A model generated the notes under the pieces. The model had not been told where the DNA came from and did not search any database. It saw only the letters and a program-made list of their open reading frames with translations. From Straminergon stramineum (lineage: Eukaryota > Streptophyta > Bryopsida > Hypnales > Calliergonaceae), in NCBI GenBank assembly GCA_963920665.1, contig OY987270.1, forward strand, positions 20,982,019 to 21,046,018: a stretch of 64,000 bases of DNA. The letters run 5' to 3'. Below, piece after piece: positions 12,626 to 23,647 of the stretch. Each line of letters opens with the position of its first letter. Positions within the stretch are counted from its first letter, which is position 1. Both the position numbers and the translations under genes were made by a program.

Positions 12626-12855
12626 TTAACCATTGAACGCTGGGCTGGCGACTGTGGAAATCAGGCATTTTGGAACAGTGTGACATCATCTACTTTAAAA
12701 AAATCAAAAATATTCATTGGGAATCAAACTACTGTAGAAGATCTCCCCTTTCCACCCCTAATTTCGAGGATGAATAGTTGCAATTCTGTCCTACAGAGGA
12801 GAATTCCTTGACATTCATCAGACAAAAAATGCCCGATGTGTTGTTTAGGGGTTAA
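12626..12855. mobile_element. TTAA element 2, piggyBac-like, 230 bp
   Basis: It begins TTAACCATTGAACGCTGGGC and ends GTTTAGGGG-TTAA. The left end aligns with that of the next element (12,852 onward: shared CTGG.C.ACTG pattern), and its right end aligns with that element's right end (CATTCATCA...AAAAA...GATG). It is thus a member of the same family. Its right TTAA is also the left TTAA of the neighbouring element. Confidence 0.65.
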
Positions 12856-13232
12856 CCCCTAAACGATGGACTGGTCACTGCGGGGACAAGGTGGGCTATG
12901 CATTGCTGAACATGCATGGTTTGACCATGGGAATCAAACACTATTCATAGCAGTGAACAATATCGCAAAAAAGGCAGTTGTAGTTGCCTTCATGAAAATT
13001 GAAAGAAGGGCATCGTGAGGCCTAACACAGTGAATCTCCATACTATCCATGTCCATGCTTCCTAAAAATATGAATGAATCCAAAATGATGCTATTTTGGT
13101 CCCTCCATGATGTAGCACGCCTCCACAATCACGTTAAAAAACCCGGTTAAGAAAACACTTTCCCACATCTAGTAGACTATCTTCTTGTCATTCATCAAAT
13201 GAAAAACATCCGCATCAGCATTTAGGGGTTAA
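12852..13232. mobile_element. TTAA element 3, piggyBac-like, 381 bp
   Basis: It begins TTAACCCCTAAACGATGG and ends CATTTAGGGG-TTAA. The inverted terminus is CCCCTAAA. It shares one TTAA with the element to its left, giving a 22-bp perfect palindrome at 12,843-12,864. No coding frame. Confidence 0.7.
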
Positions 13233-14084
13233 CCAATTCAGCCTATCTCCAGCATGGGGAAGGTTGAAGAGCTATTTTTTTCCATGTAGAGAAATAGATT
13301 TAAGAAGGATTCCATAGTTTCTTACATTTTTTTCCTCAAAAATAAAATGACGGGGAATTTTTTTCGTGAAGATTTTGTTTGCTAGGTGTTTGCCCCATTC
13401 TTGATATGTAGGCAAATCTATTTCCATCCATAGTCTAGTTAGAAAATCGATGTAAATGATCGTTGTAGCTTTCAATATTCACCTCCTGGACATTTATGCT
13501 ACTTCTATTGTTCATACTCTACATGAGTTGTCATGTATACCATAGTTGATCTGAAATTCAAGAGCCTAAGCTGTGAGAATGGGAGGCTAGTCAGAAATGG
13601 GTGATCTCCTTTAAGGGGCTGTGTGACACCTTCTTCTCCCCATTCTTCAATCTTCATAGAATGAGGATGTGGCATTCTCTCATGGAATTCCAAAGGGCCC
13701 ATTCTATGAAGATTTGAGAAGTTTTTTTCTTCTCTTCTCAAGGTGAAGACTAAATGGACATGAAGAAATTTCTCCATTTTTCCATTTCTCTCCAGTCTTC
13801 ATTCTCGAAAGGGGTGTCACATCAAAATTAAAGGTTCCTATTTATCAATCCATATCTTCTCATTCTTCATAAAAGTTTCATTCTTGGAGAAGGTGTGACA
13901 ACTCCCTGTGATAGGAAGGTATTATGCCTCCCTAGATACTAGAGAGAGACTTTTAATGCTTGAGAGAGACTTCCTATTTATTCAAGGAGACAATTTTGTT
14001 AACTAGATGGAACCCCTTTTTGAGGATGCAAAAGGGACCCATGCCTTATAGGGCCAAATGCTCTAGTGCTTGAATATGTCAAGT
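13233..14084. other. Non-coding, fragments of a GTGTGAC-ended repeat
   Basis: Contains CATTCTTCAATCTTCATAGA at about 13,650 and CTTCTCATTCTTCAT at about 13,858, which match in inverted orientation sequences at 11,470-11,580 and 10,960-10,985. This is probably one or more short relatives of the 10,934-11,581 element. No gene recognised. Confidence 0.45.
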
Positions 14085-14296
14085 CAAGTTGCTCTTGGTT
14101 GAAAATCTTAGCCATCTCTTTGAGTAAGGCCTAACAAATTTCTAGAAGACTACGATAGGCTAATACCTCAGAACCATAGATTTTGTCTATTTAATTAATC
14201 TTGCAATAGAAAATATTGAATCTCATAATAAATAGATATGGACCGACTCTCGTCTCTCTTTGGGTTATTCCAAGACCATGCAAAGTGCCATTACAC

Positions 14297-15788
14297 TTAA
14301 CCCTTAAAGGACCAAGGCCATTTTTCTATCAAAAAACACTCAAAACTACCATTTCTAATCTGTTCATCAAAGAAAACAATTATTTTTTAAGAATCTAACC
14401 ATAGGATCTTGTACTTTACTTGTTTGAGATGAAGTGGTAAGAATTTCATGAAGTTTGACCATATAGATTGAGAGATATTAGCATTCAAAGTTGGAAAAAA
14501 AAGTTTTCTTGAACACCGGCCTGCAATTTCAAATGACTTTGACTACCTTCTATTGAAATTTTTTGCACTATGGACTTTGATTTAAAAAAAATTCGGTTGA
14601 ATAGTCTAGGAAAAAATTGAGTTGATAGTCTAGGAATTTAAAAAAAACAAAAAATCTCTAGATTTTCATTCTATAAAAAATTGTTAAGTAGAAGTAGGTC
14701 TAAGATTACAAGAAAATCTAAATCGTTAATAGCTCTGAGATAGGATTGAAACACAATAATCCCAATGGTGAGATTGTTCTAGCAAGCAAACTTAACCCCT
14801 AAAGGACCAAGTGTCCGTTCAACGTACGCAAGAAATCTTGGGTAGGCTCCTACGAAGTCATTTTTAGTCGGATGTTCATGAAATTTGAACATAATGTGTA
14901 ACTATGTATCCCCTTCTTGAAAATCTAATTTTTTTTCCAATCGGGTGCCTGAATCAAAAGTTATGCTGCCCTGAACTTTGCAGGCAGCTTCGGGTAGCAT
15001 GTGCAAAACTCTTCCTATGATTTTGAAATTTGGCGGGTGTGTAGCTTACATGATCTAAGATGCAAATGTCAAAAAAAATAACCCTATTTAGTGTAAGAAT
15101 CTCATTCTAGAAGGAGTTCAAGTTTGCAGGCCATGTCGAGCAAGGTTGGAAAAAAACTTTTTCATCTAACTTCAAATGTTATAATTGTTCAATCTGTGCA
15201 GTCAAAATTTCTAGAACTTTTTCCACATGTTCCCAAATAAGTCTAGTTCAAATTTGTACGGTTGAATTTTGAAAAAAAAAAAAAATTTCATTTTTTTCTT
15301 GCTACCCTAAAAAGTGTCAGTTTTTGACAATTTTTGCCCAAAATATGCCTTAGTCCTTTAGGGGTTAAACTTGTCAAACAATTTTTTCTGAAAAATTGTG
15401 AAAATTACATTAAAAAATGAATTCTATAACTTTTTTTTCAAAAGATGTTTAGATTGCCTAAAAAACAAGATCGTTCATAAATTTCACATCACTAATCCAA
15501 ATGGAATGAATTAAAGCTTTAGATGTAGACAAAAGTGTAATCTATGAGGGAAAAAAATCAAATTTTTGTAAATTTATGTTTTTGCCCCTCAAATGAAAAT
15601 TTGGGGTTTTTGTGATATAACTTTTGCTTCTAGGCACCGATTGAAATGAAATTTATATTCCCACAAAGCGAATTAATTTTTCTATCTTGTAGGAAAGTTC
15701 CAAAAAATTTCATGAAAAATTGAGGTTACAAGAACCTGCCCAAAATCCATTTTGTTGCCGAAGGGAACAATATTCCTTTAATGGTTAA
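14297..15788 (+). mobile_element. TTAA element 4 with nested insert
   Basis: It begins TTAACCCTTAAAGGACCAAG and ends TTCCTTTAATGG-TTAA. After removing the nested 577 bp element it measures about 919 bp, close to the 912 bp element at 3,893, and interior blocks correspond (CCATAGGATCTT; ATTTCATGAAGTTTGACCAT). The outer flanks match the flanks of a different TTAA element at 26,992-27,222. Confidence 0.7.
14792..15368 (+). mobile_element. TTAA element 5, nested, 577 bp
   Basis: It begins TTAACCCCTAAAGGACCAAG and ends CTTAGTCCTTTAGGGG-TTAA. The inverted termini match at 15 of 16 positions, the clearest after the 24,805 element. It interrupts a sequence represented without insert at about 6,535-6,560 (ATCAAATTTAACCTTGTGGG). 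The interior has no open frame; it holds AT-rich sequence with repeated short phrases about every 100 bp. Confidence 0.8.
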
Positions 15789-16305
15789 GGTAGACCAACC
15801 CATTTCTATCAACTAACTAATTTCTGTCATCCTATTTTTGGCCCCAATTCCACCTCCAAAATCATCCAAATTCATCCGTTTGTTGACAAGATTGTTGCAT
15901 TAATGCCAACAACAAATAATGTGTCACTACTTTATTGGTGAATACTTCCTTGCCAATAGATAGATAAAAAGGCAATTATGAGTTGCTTATAAGATGTTTA
16001 TGACTCCATTCCATGAGTAGTTTTGTAATTTTAAGGCAAACCACTTCAAAAATTCTCAGAAATTACAATTTTCATTGGAAAAGTAAAATTCCACTTGGGT
16101 TTGATTCTTGAAACAAGTGTACACCTCTGAAAAATATTTGCCCCTCTTGGAGTTGGCCCCCAAGATATTCTAATCAGGGTGGTAATAGGCTTGCCTACCT
16201 TCCTATTTTTTTTGTCTTGGGCTCTTGCTTTGCATGGTCACATCTAACGAAGTGGGGTATCTTATCTTGGAGTGCTTATGGTCCTTGGTTTGATCCTGGT
16301 ATACT

Positions 16306-16536
16306 TCAACCCTAGAACAATGATGAGGATTGAAATTATTTGATGAATGACAAAGGATATCTCTATAGTAGACAAAGAAGCAATTCTTCATCTACTATTT
16401 TTATGGTGGGAGGTGGGGGCATGCAAAGTCTTCTTAGGTATAAGTTAGCCTTTATTGAAGGATTTTCTTTTTTTAGAAGTATATAGATTCAATTACATCA
16501 AAAACCAAGAGCACCCCTATGTCATTCCAAGGTTAA
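16306..16536 (+). mobile_element. TTAA element 6, 231 bp
   Basis: It begins TCAACCCTAGAACAA (TTAA degraded to TCAA) and ends CATTCCAAGG-TTAA. The R copy at 27 kb lacks it: there the flank reads CCTGGTACACTTTAAAACAG, with a single TTAA at 27,755-27,758. The element at 17,128-17,375 is an inverted copy of the same family. Confidence 0.75.
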
Positions 16537-17127
16537 GGTAGTTGATCTATTCTCGACCACCACCCCATTTTCACTATATACGTTGATGTATCTCCAATCA
16601 ATTGTGGTTTACATTTCTGCTCACAACTGACACACACTAGCTAGAGCAACATAAATGTTCAAAAAGTGTACATTGAAAGCATAGAATGATTACAATATGT
16701 ACATTGAAAGCCACAATTATTACTCTCATTGATTTTGTAACAAGCCTATGATTGGGAATAAAATGACCTACATAATAAAAGTAGGTTTCACAAAATCTTC
16801 ATGAAAAAAATTCACAATAAATTCATTTTTGATGAAATAAATGTAAAACATTTCATTTCCTTCTAAAATCTATTTCACTACATGAAGAATTTTTTTCCTT
16901 ACCAAACCCATCCTAAAGCTATGCTCAATTCCATAAGTGGTTTGAAATGGGTCATAAGCTTTTAGAACTACCCAATACTTTGTGGAGAGAGAGAGGGTTC
17001 TTCCATTTCCCAATGTTTTTTTCTTTCATTTCCGTTCCCATAAGAACCATTGATACTTCCAATTCCAAACATCAATAGCCCTGCGAGCATTTGTCCAAGG
17101 GAACCATCTCAACTCATTTGTTGTATG

Positions 17128-17375
17128 TTAACCCTAGAACAACGCTGGGGTGCTCTTGGTTTTTGTTGTAGTTAATTGAATCTCTATACTTCTAAAAAAA
17201 GAAAGGCCTTCAATGAGGGCTGACTCATGCCTAAGAAGACTTTGCATGCCCCTAGTCCCCCACCTCCTATCACAAAAATAATAAATGAAGAATGGCTTCT
17301 CTGTCAACTAACTTACAAAGATATCCTTTGTCATTCATGGGATGATTTCAATCTTCAATGTCCTTCCAAGGTTAA
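17128..17375 (-). mobile_element. TTAA element 7, 248 bp, inverted relative of element 6
   Basis: It begins TTAACCCTAGAACAACGC and ends CCTTCCAAGG-TTAA. Its reverse complement aligns along its length with 16,306-16,536 (shared ATGAATGACAAAGGATATCT and GGCATGCAAAGTCTTCTTAG). The 27 kb R copy has the empty site with one TTAA at 27,924-27,927 between GTTGTAAGTTATG and AATAGAACATTC. Confidence 0.8.
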
Positions 17376-17430
17376 GCTTAAAATGGAACATTCGAAAACC
17401 ACTCAAAGGAAACGATAAAACAAGCTAAGG

Positions 17431-19100
17431 TAGAAGGCTCATAAGTCGTCCATATATGAAAAAATAGGGGTTTGTCTAGAGCTAAGTGTAGCAAAACATT
17501 GGGATTTTTTTTTCCAGACAAAAAAATGAGAAAAAGTTTCTTGACAAATTTAATTGAAATTTTTTGATTCAACATGCATTAATAATGATTATTGAAACTC
17601 AGAGACGCATAGGTCGCTATTCATCTTCCTAGACAGGAGCTGTAATGAATTGCAACATGCCTTGAAATTAAACAAATAAGTCCCAAAAGCATTAAAAAAG
17701 ACGCTTCATATATTCATGTTAGTCCTTGCAGCAAGCTTCAAAGTTCCAAAAAGAAAGAAAGCACATGCATCCAATGTGCCCACATTAAAGCCTAACGACT
17801 CCCTATTTATTTCCTCTTTTGCTCTCATAATAAACTATACTAAAATAAGAAGTTTGTCAGAGGTCCTCCAAAGTTGCCCCTTGCAAGTCATGAAAGTGCA
17901 CACAGGAACCCGAAGAATGTCCAGCTCTTGCGACCATGTGGCTTGCCAAACGCATCTCTAACCAAACTAAGTCCATTTGCTTCAAAATAAAAAAACAAAA
18001 CTGCACACAACTGACAGAGCCACATTTCCATAAAGAGCCGTTGCTAAGAACGGGAAGTTCATCCAAGGACTGTTGCTCACTCCTCAGCTTCCCAAGCCAC
18101 CTCCATTAGAACTGCATTAAACCCGTCTCTCCGATTCCCCCCGGATGTCGTCGGTCATTGCTAGTTGTAAGTGGGGTAGCAGCTACTACAACTTAAGAGA
18201 TGGCCGCCCTTGCTTGGAATTCCATCTTCATGCAGGAAGAGGTGTCGCTCCTCTCACTACTCCCCTTGCCTCTGTTTGTATCTTCTATCTCGTTGTTTAC
18301 TGATCTAATGTGGTTTGCTCATCCGGTTGCAGCAACACCTTCCCCTAGGGTTCTTTGTCGAAGCAATGACTGTAGCACCATGCACCCCTCTCACAAGAGC
18401 TGCTGCACTGCAACACCCTCTGCATTGATGATACTTACAGGGGTAAGCCCATGCCAATCTTCTCGTACATTTTTTTGGTTCTTTCCTCATATGGAGTATT
18501 TGCAATAAACCTTGTGCTCCTCCTTATATTCATAGTGGTTGTCCCTGTTCCATAGATCAAAAGCAAGTAGTGACACTACAAAGTGGCCAAGTCTTTGTCC
18601 ATCCACGTCATTCTCTGCTGCACAAGTCTACCACTATAATGTCCCTCAATGTCCTACTTGTTGGTATATAATCTCCATGTTTTTTGCTTTTCCGGTTCAC
18701 TTGTAGTTGTTGCATATATCTCCTTTTGCTACAGTCTATCTTGAACGTCCACTGCAATGGCTCCATTGAAATGGCAACGTACCATAGTTATTTATTTCCG
18801 TTGTTGTAGCAGGCATAGTGGTATATTGCCACTCATTGAGAAGGGCGGCCATAGGTTTTGCGTGGTGGAAGGGCCAACAAGGGGGCCACTGTAGTATTGT
18901 GCACTACTGTTGCGTTGCTGTGGCACAAAAAAGGACATTCTAGGCAATCGAACTTCATGCAATGTAGGTATGTTTGTGGTGTCCTCCCCTTGTTTCTTTG
19001 CTCTCTGCCATTGTAGCGCTATTCTCTAATTTTCTTTGCAAACACAAGGCATGAAGCCGTAGTAGGGTGCCCTATATCCAACCACATGGGTGTTAGCTTT
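17431..19100. other. Uncharacterised; 12-bp inverted repeat pair
   Basis: Less AT-rich than its surroundings from about 17,700. A 12-bp sequence ATGGCCGCCCTT at 18,199-18,210 recurs perfectly inverted at 18,841-18,852. Short open frames here show no motif I recognise. It may be part of the transposon carrying the pogo-like transposase that follows. Confidence 0.4.
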
Positions 19101-19123
19101 GATTGCAGTATGTAATTTGTCTC

Positions 19124-21100
19124 TTAGAGTTGGACGTTTTTTAAACTCCAAAGTTCTTTGTCTCTTCTCTTGGATCTAGCTAACGCTGCTCTCTCTTCTT
19201 TGGCTTGTAACTTGATCCTTTTTTCTTTATCTCTCTTCTCCTTGTTGGCATCCATCTCTAACCTCCTCCTCTCTCTCTTGTGCAGCTTCCTCCCTCTTGG
19301 CCGCCAAATCTTCAAGTTGTTTGATGTGTTGCTCCTCTGTCAATAGGATGGACTTATAATAGTCTATTTTTGGCTCCATGTAGGTCTTGGACAGGGGTGG
19401 TAAGTGTACTCGGGGTAGCTTTAGCAAATCAATGAAGGCAATGTGGTTTGCACATTCTTGCTCTCGAGCTATTTCAGTTTCTTCGTCACTGTCAATGTCA
19501 TTGTCTACTTGCTCTCCATGAAACTTTGAATCTTCACCATCAATGTCTACATAGTATTGCTCGCAGTTGGGAAGATCAAGTGGTACTTCTTCAAAGATTT
19601 CTTGCACCTCCCATTGTTCCAATTGATTGTTGTGGTGACCTTCTCTTGGACTCCCGTGGATGTTTGAGTTGAATACTTCGGTTGGGCTCTTGCAAAACGC
19701 TTCGCTTGGTCCCATTTTGTTGTTAATAGCACTAGGGTTGATAGGAAAGATGCCTGTTGATTGAAATCCTTTGATAATATTCTTAGTAGACAAAGCTCTT
19801 TTCAATCCATGAGATACCCATTGGGCAAGATCTTCTTTCCTAGGTAGAGTCCCCTTGTGACTCAATGTCCATTTGTCCTTATAGGCTCTAAAAGATAGTT
19901 TGAACGATTTGAAACAGGTGACATCCAAGGGTTGTAGGATGTGAGTTGTATGGGAAGGAAATGTGAGCAAATCTAGGCCTTTCTCCATAGCTAGCTTGAT
20001 GACTTCCAATGTGACGTGAGAACCATGTCCATCTAGAATGAGCAAATGCCTATTGGATGGAGAAATCCCATGCATTTTAGAAACTGTGAATAAAAAATGA
20101 AACATCCACTCTTTGAATAAGTAATGTGTCATCCAAGCTTTTGGCTGCATAGCCATCACTGCACCCTTTTCTCCTGTTTTTGACAAGAAATTCCTTGTTC
20201 TTCTCTTGCCCTTGAAAATGTAGAAGTTAGGCAAACACTCACCTTTTGCATTGATGCAGGAAAGAATTGACAGCCACTCTCTTTGATCTATAGTCACAAT
20301 GTCTATATTTCTAGATCCTCTTTTGGCAATGACGAAGCCCCCTCCATCTTTACCAGCTTGAGCGCCGCTCTCATCGCAATTCCAATCTGATGAGGTTGGT
20401 AATTGTGCATGTTGTAGAGTATTTGGAGATTCTCATAAAAAGAAGCCACTATTTTAGGACGTAGATTTCTTGCTCTCTTTTGCTCTAAAGCTTGGGGCTA
20501 TCTCATGGATAACTCTACATGTCTTCTCTTGAAGCACTTAACCTATCCACGGCCTGGCACTCTGTCCTTGAAAGGGGTGCACTTAGCTTGGGTAAGAATA
20601 CCAACTTTCTCTCTCAATTGTCCAATGGTCAAGGGAAATCCCAAGTTTTGCATTTTTATGAGATATTGAACTTGTTGGTTCTCTTCTTCATCTATAAGTA
20701 CGTCCCTTCTACCTCTTCTCCTATGAACTACTGTACCATAGAGATGTCCTCTAAGACTTGATGTGGGAATGCCATTATTTCTAGTTGCTGCTCTCATAGT
20801 CATACCATTGTCAATGTCAGCAATGGCATTGTTTACTTGCTGCGATGTCCAGTTCCCATTCAACTTGCGCTTTCGATTAGACCTAGACCTTACACGTTGA
20901 GGAAATGGCTTAACATCAATGGAATTTGTACTTGGTCGTTGCATTGCACTAGTACACATTCCATCATGGAGGGATTGAAATTGCCTGTCCTTATCATTTC
21001 TTTGGCAAGGACTTACAATAGGGGTCTCGTTCAAACCCTGCTCGTGGAGCTCGTGAGCAGTGCCTCCCCATGCTTGGACGTCATCAACTGCAAAGGACAA
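19124..21100 (-). pseudogene. Pogo/CENP-B-like DDE_1 transposase pseudogene
   Basis: Minus-strand transposase in broken frames. An N-terminal Psq-type helix-turn-helix lies at about 20,854-20,732 (NGNWTSQQVNNAIADIDNG, then RAATRNNGIPTSSLRGHL). A second CENP-B-type DNA-binding region follows, interrupted by TAG after VPGRG (20,540) and by another TAG after HVELSMR. The DDE_1 catalytic core spans about 20,470-19,850: first Asp in NCDESG (20,373-20,375), second in LILDGHGSH (20,031-20,033), third in LQPLDV (19,923-19,925). The last two have 35 residues between them, normal for pogo-type DD(29-36)D enzymes. The reading frame shifts just before NCDESG (a T missing after HQI) and again in the GAGAGAG tract near 19,265, after which a Lys/Glu-rich coiled-coil tail runs to 19,124. 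The long 19,227-20,297 frame has no ATG start. Dead, but recent enough that all three catalytic Asp survive. Confidence 0.85.
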
Positions 21101-21328
21101 TTCCTGTGGTATTCTTCTGTGCTTGTTGTGTTGATTGGATCAACTCTAGGAGACATCAGCATGCATGTCTACAGAGCAGCTGCCGTCGTCATTGTGGAGA
21201 TGGTCCTACTCTTTAAGGTCAACATAACTATAACTACTATCTAAGCTTGGCATGTCTTCATCGATGAAACCTCCACCTTGCTTACTACTGCAAGGGCGAG
21301 TGGGCTGTGAGCGTATAATTCTTCTATG

Positions 21329-21721
21329 CTATAGGGCTTTAGTGACGATTGCATGCTCTCTTTCACCTATGCCATCTTCCTCAAATACTCCCATGGCTAG
21401 TAGCTTTTGAAAAGATTCTCGCTCACCTTCTTCCTTCGCCCACTTGAATAATAATGCGTTCTTTTCTTCTCTATTGCCTTCGTCTTCTCCACTATAGTCT
21501 TCGTCTTCTTGACCATAGTCTTCGTCCTCTCCATCGTAGTCCGACATGCTACTCCCCCAGCTACGGCGTTGCTGCCAATTTCCACCATCTTCGTCACTTC
21601 TTTCATCGGACTCGTTCTCAAAACTCATGATGATGGTACTCAAGTTTCTAAAATCTTTGGGATATGGTCCATGAACGTATGAGACTATCAGTAAGTTGCT
21701 TGTGACTAATTCTTTGTTCAC
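21329..21721 (-). pseudogene. Acidic N-terminal segment, possibly of the pogo transposase
   Basis: An open frame upstream of the transposase holds MSFENESDERSDEDGG and a run of short acidic repeats (DYDGEDEDYGQEDEDYSGED), then FKWAKEEGERESFQKLLAMG. The frame ends at a stop, after which HRRIIRSQPTRP and GGGFIDEDMPSLDSS lead towards the helix-turn-helix region with more stops. It could be a degraded N-terminal extension of the same protein or a separate fragment. The acidic tract alone has no diagnostic value. Confidence 0.4.
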
Positions 21722-22269
21722 TAACTACAATCCTTCGCCTTTGTTGTGCATAACAAACTTTGTTCCTACAAGTTTCTCACGATCACAGTGTTTGAAATGC
21801 AACAACCATGTCATGGGAGTTTCTTTAATGAAGTTTCCAAAACTGGTGGCTATGGCAATAAAAAAACGTTAGCCACGATAATCTAAACCACACCCATTTC
21901 AGTTGTAAAATTGCCCTGAGTCATCATTCTAATCAATGTTTCTGACTCCATAATCAATGTGATTATTTTTATGGCAACCAAAGAACTCATCCACTACAGG
22001 CTTTTGGGTAGTTCACTTTCTACTCTAAAAAATAGTTCATTGTACTACCATCACTTCCTTCATATTTTATCTTAAGTGAATTATGAACTTCATACTTTTT
22101 GTAAGTGGTTCATAAAGAGAGCAAATGTTAACTCACTAATACCCTATAACGGTGGACATACGATAGTATTGTCTTGCACAAAAATATCTCCTTCCATTCA
22201 GGTTTGCACTGCTCACTTTATGAAACTCTTATAAGGTTGGTTTAAAATGCCTTAATGGAGTTCGAGCCT
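21722..22269. other. No gene recognised
   Basis: About 550 bp between the transposase relic and R copy A. No clear inverted terminus of the pogo-like element could be matched here to one near 19 kb. Confidence 0.5.
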
Positions 22270-23585
22270 TCTACCTTATAGAGTTCTAACATGCAATATG
22301 CATAGTCACCCACAATTGAAGGACAAATGAAGGATTGACTTGTTCCCACCCACTTTGCCCCCCCTTAAAATCTAGCCGAGTTAACCACCCCCCTTGCTCG
22401 TCCTCGAGGTTCATCCCAAGGGAAAACACAAGACCTTTTCATTTGTCACACAAGATAACTTAATATTTGGGAATTTTGAATTCATATTTGCAATCAAAGG
22501 CCCTCAATTAAGGAGTAGTGGTGCATAAAATAGAATAATTAAGTACAAAATAGGGGGGCTATTTTTTTAACATTCACCCCTAGGAAAAAAATTTGGAGTT
22601 CGAGAGGACAAGTGAGGGGATCAATTCACCTGGCTATAAAATCCCAAAGCCTTACCAACAACCAGGGTGAACTTACCCCCTCATTCGTTATTGGTTTTAC
22701 CCCTTGGAAAAAACACCAGACCTTAGTTTTTATTTGCCATGCATTATAAAAATTGGAAATTTTGAATTCATATTTGCAATCAAAGGCCCCAAATTAGCTA
22801 GGAATGGTGTAGAGAATAGATTAAATTGAGCACAAAATAGGGTTTGGTTTTTTGTTTTGTTTTTCTAAAATGCACCCTTCGGAAAAAAGTTGGGGACTTT
22901 GTTGAGAAGCACAAGCGAATGAAAATCATGTGTTCCACCAAATTCAAAACAACCAAAAAGCAAGAAATGCCAAAAATGGTTTATTACAGTAATCCTGAAA
23001 GGACAGGCCCATGACCATAAATTTAATTCAGGTCTCTCAATCCTTAAATCTGTCTGCTGCCATTTTGCAACAAGATGAATGAAATTTTACTTTGAATGGC
23101 ACCAAATTTGCCATTCAAAGAATAAATTTGTTCTGAAATGGAATCACATGTCTTATGTGATTCATAAAAATTTCAATTTTGGGGGGAAAATCTGAAATTA
23201 TTGTTAATTCTTCAAAGAAAAAGTGAAGAAAATTCATATCAAATGCAAAATATGCTCAAAAGATTTGGAATTCTTCCTTGGGCATATACTATGGTACATA
23301 ACATCATAGTATAAATTGAATTTTTGTCTCATTAGAAAATTAGAAAATCATCAAACCATGGCTTGTTGGCCAAAGTTGAAATTGCAATGAAATATTGGAT
23401 TTTCAGAATTTTTCAATTGGAGTAGAAACTACACTTGATGAAATTCATTTCATTAGTTGAGCACAAATTCCAAAAATATCATTATTATGGCTAAAATTCA
23501 CATCAAGAATATAGAGCAAGAAGTGGCTAATATACATTACAAGCTCTATCAAAAAAGAGGGATCTAAGTACTAAGGATTGCTACC

Positions 23586-23647
23586 AGAGCATAGTGCCCA
23601 AAGACCATGTTGGTACCAACTTGGTGCCAGTGTATGCACTATGCTCT
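23586..23647. repeat. Conserved palindrome in R copy A
   Basis: The arms AGAGCATAGTGC and GCACTATGCTCT (12 bp perfect) enclose a second palindrome, TTGGTACCAA. The same structure with 10-bp arms is kept in copy B at 30,675-30,732. It could be a structural feature of R. Confidence 0.7.

Larger units (their letters stand above)
14085..17430 (+). repeat. R repeat, copy at 14-17 kb
   Basis: Positions 14,100-14,296 align with 26,800-26,991 (shared ACCATAGATTTTGTCTA and TCTCTTTGGGTTAT). Positions 15,785-16,305 align with 27,219-27,754, 16,960-17,127 with 27,760-27,923, and 17,376-17,430 with 27,928-27,975. The extra segments between these blocks are four TTAA elements described separately. No coding sequence. 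Confidence 0.75.
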
